A stretch of 64,000 nucleotides of DNA from Streptomyces malachitofuscus (GCF_014650055.1 NZ_BMUF01000009.1:215082-279081), one strand, 5' to 3'. Positions 26,192 to 34,622 are shown, counted from the first letter of the stretch. The notes: a model not told the origin generated them from the letters alone. Made by a program: numbers and translations.

Positions 26192-26395
26192 TCAGGCGGG
26201 AACGATGTTCTCGGCCGTCGGGCCCTTCTGACCCTGCGCGATGTCGAAGGTCACCTTCTGGCCCTCGAGCAGCTCGCGGAAGCCCTGGGCGGCGATGTTC
26301 GAGTAGTGGGCGAACACGTCAGCGCCGCCACCGTCCTGCTCGATGAAGCCGAAACCCTTTTCCGCATTGAACCACTTCACGGTACCAGCAGCCAT
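26192..26395 (-). CDS. CspA-family cold-shock protein
   Basis: A 67-residue single-stranded nucleic-acid-binding protein of the CspA/CspB family. It begins MAAGTVKWFNAEKGFGFIEQDGG with RNP1 (KGFGFI) and RNP2 (VFAHYS, where VFVHFS is more usual) and ends KGPTAENIVPA. Such proteins melt RNA structure. ATG at 26395 has AAAGGAG eight bases upstream. It has its own terminator, so it is probably transcribed separately from the helicase gene behind it. Confidence 0.95.
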   Translation of the reverse strand: MAAGTVKWFNAEKGFGFIEQDGGGADVFAHYSNIAAQGFRELLEGQKVTFDIAQGQKGPTAENIVPA

Positions 26396-27188
26396 GTCAT
26401 TTCTCCTTTGGGGCAGTGCCTCGGGGCCCGCACTGCGCGGACACCGTGTCGCCGCGATGATCACCCCACCCGGAAAAAGACCGGATATACAAAAGCGCTT
26501 CCAGTGGCACAGGAGCCGAGCCGGAGGCACTTGAAGTTTTCGGGAACCACAACTGCAACTGGGATCGACAGTAGCACGCCGCAGCGGCCCGTGTGCGGGG
26601 AAGAATCCGAGTTCACTTATTGCTGCAGAGAATCTGTCTGCATGTTCCGTCGAAATCTCAGCCCGCCGGCACAGATATTGATCCAGCCGGAGCGCAACGT
26701 TCCGGGGAGTATGAGGCACGCCAGACAGCAGGTCGGGTCGTCTCAGCCCTGCCCACCGGTCTTCGGGCCTGGCCGGAGCGACGAACGAGCCTCACGACGG
26801 CCACCGAGGCCGCCGGCGGGCTGGACGAGGTGACAGGGGCCGGGCAGGGCCTGCGGGGCGCGCCGGCCTCGTCGGTCGAAGCAGACCGTCGCCCGCCCGG
26901 GCGGCGGATCACCGATCACGTCGTTCCGTGTGTCGGCGGAGCCGCTGCGGTGGTGGACGAACACCAGGTCCGGTGCGGTGCGGTCCCCGGCCCGTACGTC
27001 CGAGGCCCCGGCTGCCACCGGAACCGGCCCTGTCGTTCACATCACCGCTGCGCTTTCATTGTTCCGGGCCGAGGCCGGGCCGGCGCCGCCGGGTACCACC
27101 GCCGAGTACGGCCACCGCTCGTGGGCCCGGCGGACAGCTTGGCACTGCTCGACGGGGAAGCGCGTTCACTGCCGACGCTGTGACGGGC
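26396..27188. other. Cold-shock gene leader and gene-free DNA
   Basis: The first 200 bases are the low-G+C leader and promoter region of the cold-shock gene, with an AT-rich stretch at 26560-26660. The rest, to 27188, shows no supportable gene on either strand: frames are short, without ribosome sites or known motifs, and probably decayed. Confidence 0.5.
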
Positions 27189-27317
27189 GCTGAAGTCACC
27201 GGGCTTGTAAGCGTGCGGGGAGGTCATCCGGAAGGCCAGGAAGCGAAGGACCATCTCCCGGTCGGCCATCCGGCCCCCGACGACGCTGTAACCGTCGCCG
27301 ATCTCTTCAGCCGGCAC
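27189..27317 (-). pseudogene. Fragment of a DUF262 (GmrSD-type) gene
   Basis: The minus strand reads VVGGRMADREMVLRFLAFRMTSPHAYKPGDF. This matches a typical conserved block of DUF262 proteins (RMADRELVLRFLAF followed by an acidic linker and a phage-defence nuclease fold). Nothing of the family is visible before or after it, so this is a remnant of about 32 residues. DUF262 is the N-terminal part of GmrSD-type modification-dependent restriction enzymes. Confidence 0.6.
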
Positions 27318-27482
27318 CGTCCGTCCAGGGGGAAAGACCGCGTGGGCGGCAGACGACCGTGCGACCCCAGGTCACTCGCCTGACGCTTCGTCGGGACCGT
27401 CCCCCGGCATGCTCCACGTCGTGCACTGCGGGAAACAGGTCGAGCGCCTCGCCCACGTCGAAAGACCCGACAAAACCACAGG

Positions 27483-28811
27483 TCAGACGCCCTTGTCAGC
27501 CGGTTCGAGGATCGCCACGCACTCCACGTGATGCGTCATCGGGAACAGGTCGAACACCCGCAGTGTCCGCACCCGGTAGCCCCCGTCCCGGAAGTACGCC
27601 AGGTCCCGGGCCAGCGCCGCCGGGTCGCAGGCCACGTACGCGATTCTGCGCGCGCCCAGGGACGACAGGTGGGCCACCGTCTTGCGGCCGGCTCCGGCGC
27701 GCGGCGGGTCGAGGACGACCAGGTCGACCTCCGTGATGCCGGTGCGGGGCAGGACCGACTCGACCTTGCCCTGTTCGATGCGGACGCGGGGGAAGTCCGC
27801 GAGGTTGTGGCGGGCGTCCTCGACCGCGCGCTTGCCGGACTCGATGCCGAGGACCGCGCCCGCCTCGCCGACCCGGTCGGCCAGGGCGCCCGCGAACAGG
27901 CCGACGCCGCAGTAGAGGTCGAGGGCCATGTCGCCCTTGCGGGGCAGCAGGCCCTGCATGACCGCGGTGACGAGGGTGTCGGCGGCCTTCGGGTGGACCT
28001 GCCAGAAGCCGCCGCCGGCGACGCGGTGGGTGCGGCCGTCCGCGCGTTCGCGGACGAAGGGGCGGCCGTGGACGCGGTGGATCTGGCCGTTGCGCTCGTC
28101 GACACGCAGGACCGAGACCGGGCGGTCGAGTTCGACCAGGGGGAGGCGGGCGCCCGGCTTGGGGGTGAGGACGACCTGGCGGTCCTGGGAGCCGGTCGCG
28201 GCGATCGCCTCGACGGAGTCCATGCCCGTCCAGTCCCGCTTCTCGATGCCCAGCTCGCTGACGCCCTCCGCGGCGATCATGCAGTGGTCGATCGGCTCGA
28301 CCTCGTGCGAGCGGTGCCGGCGCAGCCCCGCGCGGCCGTCGGCGGTGACGGCGTACTGCACGCGCGTGCGCCAGGCCGGGACCTGCCCCGCGGGGACCTT
28401 GTCGCCCTCGGCCGGCATCACGGTGCCGTCCCAGCCGGCCTCCTCGGGCGTCAGCCCGGCCAGGCGCTGCAACTGCTCGGCGACGACCTCGCCCTTCAGG
28501 CGCCGCTGCGCGCCCGGCTTGGCGTGCTGCCAGTCGCAGCCGCCGCAGCGGCCGGGGCCGGCGAACGGACAGGGGGCGTCGATGCGGTCCTTGGAGGCGT
28601 CCAGCACCCGCACCGCGTCCGCGCGGAGGAAGCGTGCCCCCTCCTCGCCCTCCGTGACCTGCGCGATCACGCGTTCGCCGGGCAGGGCGTGCCGGACGAA
28701 GAGGACCTGGCCCCCGGACGTACGGGCGATGCAGTGGCCGCCGTGGGCGACGGGGCCGACCTCGACCTCGTACTCCTCCCCCACCAGTGATTTCCTCGGT
28801 TCTGCCTGCAT
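27483..28811 (-). CDS. TRAM-domain 23S rRNA/tRNA (uracil-5)-methyltransferase family protein
   Basis: A 442-residue class I SAM methyltransferase of the TrmA/RlmC/RlmD family. It has an N-terminal TRAM domain (about 8-70), a Cys cluster C81, C89 and C92 (CPFAGPGRCGGC) with a later Cys in HCMI for a 4Fe-4S centre, the SAM motif LDLYCGVGLFAG, VVLDPPRAGAG, and the catalytic-Cys region YVACDPAALARDL. It methylates uridines in RNA; which site is unknown. ATG at 28811 is used, with GGAG ten bases upstream. It lies 68 bases downstream of the APC permease gene, as in Mycobacterium (Rv2689c/Rv2690c). A diverged copy of its 3' end lies at 16836. Confidence 0.9.
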   Translation of the reverse strand: MQAEPRKSLVGEEYEVEVGPVAHGGHCIARTSGGQVLFVRHALPGERVIAQVTEGEEGARFLRADAVRVLDASKDRIDAPCPFAGPGRCGGCDWQHAKPGAQRRLKGEVVAEQLQRLAGLTPEEAGWDGTVMPAEGDKVPAGQVPAWRTRVQYAVTADGRAGLRRHRSHEVEPIDHCMIAAEGVSELGIEKRDWTGMDSVEAIAATGSQDRQVVLTPKPGARLPLVELDRPVSVLRVDERNGQIHRVHGRPFVRERADGRTHRVAGGGFWQVHPKAADTLVTAVMQGLLPRKGDMALDLYCGVGLFAGALADRVGEAGAVLGIESGKRAVEDARHNLADFPRVRIEQGKVESVLPRTGITEVDLVVLDPPRAGAGRKTVAHLSSLGARRIAYVACDPAALARDLAYFRDGGYRVRTLRVFDLFPMTHHVECVAILEPADKGV

Positions 28812-28879
28812 GGCGGGGTGACTCCACAACATCGAGAGCGGACCGGCCCCCTCGGGGCCCGGGACAACAGCCCACCAGT

Positions 28880-30925
28880 CTACGTGTGTGTGGAGGAGTC
28901 CTTCGCCCGTTCGGCCGGGCCGCGGCGCACCGAGCCCGGTGCCGCCCAGTCCTGCCGTCTGCGGGCCCGCTGCTTGGCTGCCTCGGAGGATTCCAGCTGG
29001 TAGGGCACCGAGGTCACCATCACGCCCGGCGTGAACAGCAGCCGGCCCTTGAGCCGCAGCGCGCTCTGGTTGTGCAGCAGGTGCTCGTACCAGTGGCCGA
29101 CCACGTACTCGGGGATGATCACGGACACCACGTCGCGCGGTGATTCGTTGCGCAGGCTCTTGACGTACTCGATCACCGGACGGGTGACCTCGCGGTAGGG
29201 GGAGTCGAGCACCTTCAGGGGTACGTCGATGCCGCGCCGCTCCCATTCCTCGCGCAGTGCCCTGGTCTCGGCCGCGTCCACGTTGACGCTGAGCGCCTCC
29301 AGGGTGTCGGAGCGCATGAGCCTGGCGTAGGCGAGCGCGCGCAGGGTGGGGCGGTGGATCTTGGAGATCAGGACGACGGAGTGGACCCGGGACGGCCGTA
29401 CGCTGTCGTCGGTCGGGGTTTCCGGGGCCGCGATCTCCTCGGCGACGCGGTCGTAGTGCTTACGGATCGCCGTCATGGTCGCGTAGAAGATGCACATGCC
29501 GAGCAGCGCGACCCAGGCGCCGTGGGTGAACTTGGTGACGAGCACGACGACGAGAACGAGCCCGGTGAAGAAGGCGCCGAAGGCGTTGATGGCCCGGGAG
29601 CGGATCATCCGGCGCCGCCTGGCCGGGTCCTTCTCGGTGGTCAGCAGCCGGTTCCAGTGCCGCACCATGCCGGTCTGGCTGAGCGTGAAGGACACGAACA
29701 CGCCGACGATGTAGAGCTGGATCAGCCGCGTGGAGTCGGCGCCGTAGATCCACACCAGCAGTCCGGCGGCGCCCGCGAGCAGCACGATGCCGTTGGAGAA
29801 GGCGAGCCGGTCGCCGCGCGTGTGCAGTTGCCGGGGGAGGTAGCGGTCCTGGGCGAGGATCGAGCCGAGCAGCGGGAAGCCGTTGTAGGCGGTGTTCGCG
29901 GCGAGGAACAGCACCAGCGCGGTTGCCGCGGCGAGGATCATGAACAGCAGGCTGCCGTGGCCGAACACGGCCTCGGCGACCTGGGAGATCACCGGATCCT
30001 GGACGTAGTCCGGGCCGAGCGGGGCGCCGTCGTGGATCAGGTCCCTGGCGGGGTTCTCGGCCATGCGGACGTCGGTGGCGGAGGCCAGCGCGATGATGCC
30101 GCAGAACATGGTGACGGCGAGCAGGCCCATCATGGCGAGCGTGGTCGCCGCGTTCCGCGACTTGGGCTTGCGGAACGCCGGTACGCCGTTGGAGATCGCC
30201 TCCACGCCGGTGAGCGCGGCGCAGCCGGAGGAGAAGGCGCGCAGCAGCAGGAAGACCAGGGCGAAGCCGGCCAGGCCGGGGTGCTCGGGTTTGATCTCGA
30301 AGTCGGCGGTCGGTGCCCGCATCTCGTCGCCGAGCACGAGCCCGCGGAAGGCTCCCCAGACGATCATGGTGACGACGCCCGCGACGAAGATGTAGGTGGG
30401 GATGGCGAAGAGGGTGCCCGACTCCCGGACCCCGCGCAGGTTCATCAGCGTCAGCAGCACGATCACGCCGATCGCGCAGGCCACCTTGTTCTCGACGACG
30501 AACGGGATGGCCGAACCCAGGTTCTCGACGCCGGCGGAGATCGACACGGCGACGGTGAGGACGTAGTCGACGAGCAGGGCGCTGGCGACGGTCAGTCCGG
30601 CCTTGGGGCCGAGGTTGGTGTTGGCCACCTCGTAGTCGCCGCCGCCGCTCGGGTACTCACGGACGTTCTGGCGGTAGGAGGCGACGACCGTGAACATCAG
30701 CACGACGACGGCGACGGCGATCCAGGGGGTGAAGTGGTACGCCGACAGGCCCGCGATGGACAGGACCAGCAGCACCTCGCCGGGGGCGTAGGCCACGGAG
30801 GACAGCGGGTCGGAGGCGAACACGGGGAGGGCGACGCGCTTCGGCAGAAGCGTTTCCCCGAGCCGGTCGCTGCGCAGTGCGCGCCCGATGAGGATCCGTT
30901 TGGGCACGTCGGTCAGTTTGGACAC
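28880..30925 (-). CDS. APC-superfamily permease, possible KimA-like K+ importer
   Basis: A 681-residue membrane protein with about 12 transmembrane segments (55-500) and a cytosolic C-terminal region of about 170 residues. The core is an APC transporter (FASDPLSSVAYAPGEVLLVL, then YPSGGGDYEVANTNLGP, then TGVEAISNGVPAFR). Many relatives are annotated as amino-acid permeases, but proteins of this architecture include the K+ importer KimA of Bacillus. The divergent neighbours are TrkA-type K+ regulators, as in Mycobacterium Rv2690c-ceoB-ceoC, so K+ is a reasonable substrate (inference). The GTG start at 30925 begins the conserved VSKLTDVPKRILIGRALRS; the ribosome site is weak. Confidence 0.85.
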   Translation of the reverse strand: MSKLTDVPKRILIGRALRSDRLGETLLPKRVALPVFASDPLSSVAYAPGEVLLVLSIAGLSAYHFTPWIAVAVVVLMFTVVASYRQNVREYPSGGGDYEVANTNLGPKAGLTVASALLVDYVLTVAVSISAGVENLGSAIPFVVENKVACAIGVIVLLTLMNLRGVRESGTLFAIPTYIFVAGVVTMIVWGAFRGLVLGDEMRAPTADFEIKPEHPGLAGFALVFLLLRAFSSGCAALTGVEAISNGVPAFRKPKSRNAATTLAMMGLLAVTMFCGIIALASATDVRMAENPARDLIHDGAPLGPDYVQDPVISQVAEAVFGHGSLLFMILAAATALVLFLAANTAYNGFPLLGSILAQDRYLPRQLHTRGDRLAFSNGIVLLAGAAGLLVWIYGADSTRLIQLYIVGVFVSFTLSQTGMVRHWNRLLTTEKDPARRRRMIRSRAINAFGAFFTGLVLVVVLVTKFTHGAWVALLGMCIFYATMTAIRKHYDRVAEEIAAPETPTDDSVRPSRVHSVVLISKIHRPTLRALAYARLMRSDTLEALSVNVDAAETRALREEWERRGIDVPLKVLDSPYREVTRPVIEYVKSLRNESPRDVVSVIIPEYVVGHWYEHLLHNQSALRLKGRLLFTPGVMVTSVPYQLESSEAAKQRARRRQDWAAPGSVRRGPAERAKDSSTHT

Positions 30926-31157
30926 AACAGTGGATCGTAAGCCGTCGGCCGAACGGTGACCCACCCGCCACCCACATCCATACGGCATCCATACGCCCTC
31001 TGCTCTCCGGGTGAAATCACCGGGGGCCGGGACGCCGATTCCGCAGGTCGCGGAAGTGTCATGCCTATATGAGCGGAGGTTCCATGCTCATATGACCAGT
31101 CACCCGGCCGATATGACCGGCCGCCCGGCCGCCGGCACCACGCCACGTGGAGGTCCC

Positions 31158-31253
31158 ATGCACACGACCGCAGAACTGATCGGCGCCGCGGCCGCGCTCG
31201 TCGGCCTCGGCATCCTCACCGTGGCGAGCGTGCGCAGCATCACGCGCCGCTGA
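31158..31253 (+). CDS. Small membrane protein, 31 residues
   Basis: A short frame (MHTTAELIGAAAALVGLG...) with one transmembrane helix and a basic C-terminus (SITRR). GGAGG stands four bases before the ATG, codon use is normal, and the stop overlaps the end of the convergent PfkB gene by 14 bases. Such one-helix peptides often escape annotation. Function unknown. Confidence 0.5.
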   Translation: MHTTAELIGAAAALVGLGILTVASVRSITRR

Positions 31254-32166
31254 CCGTGTCGGGGGCGGACGCGGCGACTCCGGCGAGCAGTTCCCGCGGG
31301 CCGATGGCCGCCGCCCGCGTCGAGGGCACCGTGCACGCGTACGCGCCCGCCACCGCCCCGAGCCGGGCGCAGTGACGGGGCGGGTCGCCGCGGAGGTGGC
31401 CGTAGAGGAACGCGGCCGCGAAGGCGTCGCCGGCTCCGTTGGAGTCCACGACCGGTGCCGGTGGCTCGGCGGCGGGAATCCGGGCCTGCTCGCCGTCGGC
31501 GAGCAGCAACGCCCCCTCGGCCCCCGCGGTGGCGACGACGATCCGCGCCCTGCCCCGCTCGATGATCCGGCGCATCGTGGCCTCCGGGTCGGGCAGGGCC
31601 GCGGCGGAGAGGAAGACCAGGTCCGCGGCGAGCGCGAAGGGCTCGTGGTAGGGGTTGAGGCCGTCCCAGTCGTGCAGGTCCGTCGAGATCGTCACGCCCG
31701 CCTCGCGCAAGAGGGGCAGGGCCTGGGCGCAGGGCTGGGTGATGACGACGTGGGCGTGCCGGCTGACGGCGGCGAGACGGCGCACGGTCTCCTCGGGCAG
31801 CCGGTCCGTCTCGGCCCAGCGGGTCGCGTCGTACAGGGAGAGCCGGCGGCCGTCGGGGCCGACCAGGTTGACCGCGCGTTTGGTGCCGCACGGCTGCGGT
31901 ACGGCGGTGAGCGCGATGCCGTGGTCGCGGTGCAGGGCGCGGACGAGGTCGCCCTCGTGGTCGTCGCCGATCAGGTCGAGGTGGTGGGTGCGCAGACCGA
32001 GTGCGCCGGTGCCGAGGGCGACGAAGTCACCGCTCTGTCCCGCGCGGGTGACGATGCCCGGCCGGATCATGTGGCTGTCGGCGAGCGGCACGGGCAGCTC
32101 GGGCACGTGCACGATCGTGTCTACGCCCGCGCCGCCCAGGACGAGCACGTCGATCTCCACGGTCAT
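31240..32166 (-). CDS. PfkB-family carbohydrate kinase
   Basis: A 308-residue ribokinase-fold sugar or nucleoside kinase. It has an N-terminal GGAGVDTIVHV segment, the middle GIALTAVPQPCGTKRAVNLVGPDG, and the C-terminal PfkB signature DSNGAGDAFAAAF with catalytic Asp. The substrate cannot be told. ATG at 32166 has AAGGAGG upstream. It is divergent from the TrkA genes and absent from the mycobacterial version of this block, so it is probably a later insertion. Confidence 0.88.
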   Translation of the reverse strand: MTVEIDVLVLGGAGVDTIVHVPELPVPLADSHMIRPGIVTRAGQSGDFVALGTGALGLRTHHLDLIGDDHEGDLVRALHRDHGIALTAVPQPCGTKRAVNLVGPDGRRLSLYDATRWAETDRLPEETVRRLAAVSRHAHVVITQPCAQALPLLREAGVTISTDLHDWDGLNPYHEPFALAADLVFLSAAALPDPEATMRRIIERGRARIVVATAGAEGALLLADGEQARIPAAEPPAPVVDSNGAGDAFAAAFLYGHLRGDPPRHCARLGAVAGAYACTVPSTRAAAIGPRELLAGVAASAPDTVSGA

Positions 32167-32348
32167 GGCCGGTTTCCTCCTTGCCCGGGTCTCGGGCGTT
32201 CCCCGGTGGTGCGGATACGTTGAAGTCGGCACGCGGACGCGGCGGCCGGGCCCCGGAGGGCGTCAGGACCGCGATCCCCCGGCATGATGTTGCCTTGCGG
32301 CCGGTTCTCCGGGCCGCGATGTCCCGCCTGGCGAGCCGAAAGAGAGAC

Positions 32349-32399
32349 ATGAGCACGATGGTCATGAAGGTCGAAGGGCCTGCAGGAAGCGCGGTGTGA
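32349..32399 (+). CDS. Possible 16-codon upstream ORF before ceoB
   Basis: ATG at 32349 after AGAGAGAC opens a 16-codon frame (MSTMVMKVEGPAGSAV) whose TGA ends four bases before the ceoB ATG. It could couple translation into ceoB or be chance. Confidence 0.3.
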   Translation: MSTMVMKVEGPAGSAV

Positions 32400-32403
32400 G
32401 GCG

Positions 32404-33075
32404 ATGCACATTGTCATCATGGGCTGCGGAAGGGTGGGTTCCGCCCTGGCCCAGACCCTGGAGGAACAGGGCCACACGGTAGCCGTGGTCGACCAGGACC
32501 CCACCGCCTTCCGCCGGCTGGGCTCCTCGTTCGGCGGCCGCCGTGTCACGGGGGTCGGCTTCGACCAGGACACCCTGCGTGAGGCCGGCATCGAGGAGGC
32601 GGGCGCCTTCGCCGCCGTGTCCAGCGGCGACAACTCCAACATCATCGCCGCGCGGGTGGCGCGGGAGATGTTCGGCATCGAGAACGTCGCCGCCCGCATC
32701 TACGACCCCCGCCGCGCGGAGGTCTACCAGCGCCTGGGCATCCCCACGGTGGCGACCGTCCGCTGGACGGCCGACCAGATGCTGCGCCGGCTGCTCCCCT
32801 CGGGCGCCGAGCCGCTGTGGCGCGACCCCACCGGCGGGGTCCAGCTGGCGGAGGTGCACACCTCCCCGGCCTGGGTGGGTCACCGGATCAGCCGGCTGCA
32901 GGACGCGACGGGCGTGCGTGTGGCCTTCCTGACCCGGCTCGGCGAGGCGATCCTGCCCAGCTCGCAGACGGTGCTGCAGGAGGGCGACCTGGTGCATGTG
33001 ATGATGCGCGCCGATGAGATCGACCGGGTCGAGGCGGCGTTCGCCAAGGGTCCCGAAGAGGAGGGCGGTCACTGA
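32404..33075 (+). CDS. ceoB: TrkA-type K+ uptake regulatory subunit (CeoB-like)
   Basis: A 223-residue RCK protein. It has a Rossmann TrkA-N domain (MHIVIMGCGRVGSALAQTLEEQGHTVAVVD..., with the GxGxxG nucleotide site) and a C-terminal TrkA-C domain (about 140-215). Such proteins bind NAD(H) or ATP and gate K+ transporters. It is the first of two adjacent paralogues; the stop overlaps the next start by one base (TGATG). In Mycobacterium the ceoB/ceoC pair forms the Trk system. No TrkH/TrkG channel is in the window, so the divergent APC permease is a candidate partner. Confidence 0.9.
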   Translation: MHIVIMGCGRVGSALAQTLEEQGHTVAVVDQDPTAFRRLGSSFGGRRVTGVGFDQDTLREAGIEEAGAFAAVSSGDNSNIIAARVAREMFGIENVAARIYDPRRAEVYQRLGIPTVATVRWTADQMLRRLLPSGAEPLWRDPTGGVQLAEVHTSPAWVGHRISRLQDATGVRVAFLTRLGEAILPSSQTVLQEGDLVHVMMRADEIDRVEAAFAKGPEEEGGH

Positions 33076-33743
33076 TGAGGGTCGCCATTGCCGGAGCCGG
33101 CGCGGTCGGCCGCTCGATCGCGGGCGAGCTGCTGGAGAACGGCCACGAGGTCCTGCTGATCGACAAGGCGCCGACCGCCATCTCGGTGGAGCGCGTACCG
33201 CAGGCGGAGTGGCTGCTCGCCGACGCCTGCGAGATCACCTCGCTGGACGAGGCGGCGCTCCAGCGCTGCAACGTCGTCATCGCCGCGACCGGCGACGACA
33301 AGGTCAACCTGGTCGTCTCGCTGCTCGCCAAGACCGAGTACGGCGTTCCGCGGGTCGTCGCCCGGGTGAACAACCCGAAGAACGAGTGGCTGTTCAACGA
33401 GTCCTGGGGCGTGGACGTCGCCGTCTCGACCCCGCGTCTGATGTCGGCCCTGGTGGAGGAGGCGGTCAGCGTCGGCGACCTGGTCCGGCTGCTGCGCTTC
33501 AGCCACGGTGACGCCAACCTGGTGGAGCTGACCCTGCCCGAGGAGTCGGCGCTGGCCGGCACCCAGGTCGGGGACGTCGAGTGGCCGCAGGACACCTCGC
33601 TGGTCACCATCATCCGCGGCACGCGGGTGCTGACGCCGACGCGGGAGGACTCCCTGGAGGCGGGCGACGAACTCCTCTTCGTGGCCGCCCAGGCCCGCGA
33701 GGAACAACTGGAGGACCTGCTGTCGGTCCGCAAGGAGCTGTGA
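33075..33743 (+). CDS. ceoC: TrkA-type K+ uptake regulatory subunit (CeoC-like)
   Basis: A 222-residue paralogue of the preceding protein: TrkA-N (MRVAIAGAGAVGRSIAGELLENGHEVLLID, nucleotide loop GAGAVG) plus TrkA-C (about 140-215). Strict one-base overlap with ceoB shows coupled translation, and the two probably form hetero-octameric rings. A terminator-like hairpin follows six bases after the stop. Confidence 0.9.
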   Translation: MRVAIAGAGAVGRSIAGELLENGHEVLLIDKAPTAISVERVPQAEWLLADACEITSLDEAALQRCNVVIAATGDDKVNLVVSLLAKTEYGVPRVVARVNNPKNEWLFNESWGVDVAVSTPRLMSALVEEAVSVGDLVRLLRFSHGDANLVELTLPEESALAGTQVGDVEWPQDTSLVTIIRGTRVLTPTREDSLEAGDELLFVAAQAREEQLEDLLSVRKEL

Positions 33744-33748
33744 AAAGA

Positions 33749-33775
33749 GGGGCGCCCGCGAACTCCGGGCGCCCC
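33749..33775 (+). terminator. Terminator of the ceoB-ceoC operon
   Basis: A 10-bp perfect stem (GGGGCGCCCG and complement) with a seven-base loop, six bases after the ceoC stop. A second similar hairpin (gggcgcccgg/ccgggcgcc) follows at about 33795-33822. Confidence 0.85.
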
Positions 33776-33826
33776 ATCTCAGCAGGGGGATCGTGGGGCG
33801 CCCGGACACCTCCGGGCGCCTCTTCT

Positions 33827-33899
33827 CAGCCCGTCCGGCGTTTGAGGACCAGGCCCGTTCGGGAGCGAAGCGCGGGCCTGGGGGCGGCAGCCCCCGGAG
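33827..33899. repeat. Streptomyces intergenic mosaic repeat, copy 1
   Basis: Begins cagcccgtccggcgtttgag, followed by an 'aggcccgttc' arm, a gcgggcctg arm, and a GGGGGC-GGCAG-CCCCC hairpin. The same arrangement recurs at 40538-40611. It separates the convergent ceoC and DUF3159 genes. Confidence 0.85.
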
Positions 33900-33911
33900 A
33901 GCGAGGCGCGC

Positions 33912-34619
33912 CTACTCCGAGGCGGCAGCCTTGCGTTCCTCCTCCGCCTCCATCTCCGCGAACACATCAATCGGCGGCGGCGCCTTCGCCAGGAACACCC
34001 AGGTCAGATACACGGCGAGCAGGAACGGCGGAATCTTCAGCGCGACCAGGACCCAGCCCAGCTGTGTCGTGTCCGCCCACCAGTACAGGGGGAAGAGGAT
34101 CGCGCTCTTGCCGAGCAGGATCAGTCCCCAGGCCCAGCTGGCCTTGGTGTACGCCTTCTTCCGGCCGGGGTTGCGCGTGCGCCAGGAGAGGTTCTCCTTG
34201 AAGACGGGGCCGAGCATCAGGCCGATCAGCGGGACCCCCGCCATCGCCGTGACGATGTAGGCCAGCGCCAGGCCCAGCGTGTAGAGCATGCCCGGCAGGT
34301 AGAAGTCCTTGGCGTTGCCGGTCATCATCGCGAAGACCACACCGAAGGCGACCCCGAAGACACCGCTGAAGGCGTGCTTGACGGTGTCCTTCCGGGCCAG
34401 CCGGACCACGACCATCACCAGCGCCACGGCGAGCGCCGCGATCGCCGACATGTGCAGGTCCTTGTTGACCGTGTAGATGCTGACGAAGAGGAGCCCGGGC
34501 AGCACCGTCTCGACCATGCCCCGCACCCCGCCGAACGCCTCGAACAGGGCGGCCTCCGTCACCGCCCGGGCGTCGTCCGCGGATGTGTCTTCGGTTGTCG
34601 GCTTGTCGAGCGACGTCAC
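33912..34619 (-). CDS. DUF3159 membrane protein
   Basis: A 235-residue integral membrane protein with about five to six hydrophobic segments (40-57, 61-75, 85-100, 106-130, 163-185, 190-210) and charged ends. It contains the family blocks AFGGVRGMVETVLPGLLF and RNPGRKKAYTKASWAWGLILLGK. It is the homologue of Rv2693c; function unknown. The GTG start at 34619 lies three bases after the stop of the OB-fold gene, so the two are one operon, conserved next to the Trk genes. Confidence 0.87.
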   Translation of the reverse strand: MTSLDKPTTEDTSADDARAVTEAALFEAFGGVRGMVETVLPGLLFVSIYTVNKDLHMSAIAALAVALVMVVVRLARKDTVKHAFSGVFGVAFGVVFAMMTGNAKDFYLPGMLYTLGLALAYIVTAMAGVPLIGLMLGPVFKENLSWRTRNPGRKKAYTKASWAWGLILLGKSAILFPLYWWADTTQLGWVLVALKIPPFLLAVYLTWVFLAKAPPPIDVFAEMEAEEERKAAASE

Positions 34620-34622
34620 CGG

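Noticed and set aside
26743..27018. Minus-strand frame of about 90 codons between the cold-shock and methyltransferase genes
   Set aside because: No ribosome site and no conserved motif; base-position bias is not that of a real gene.
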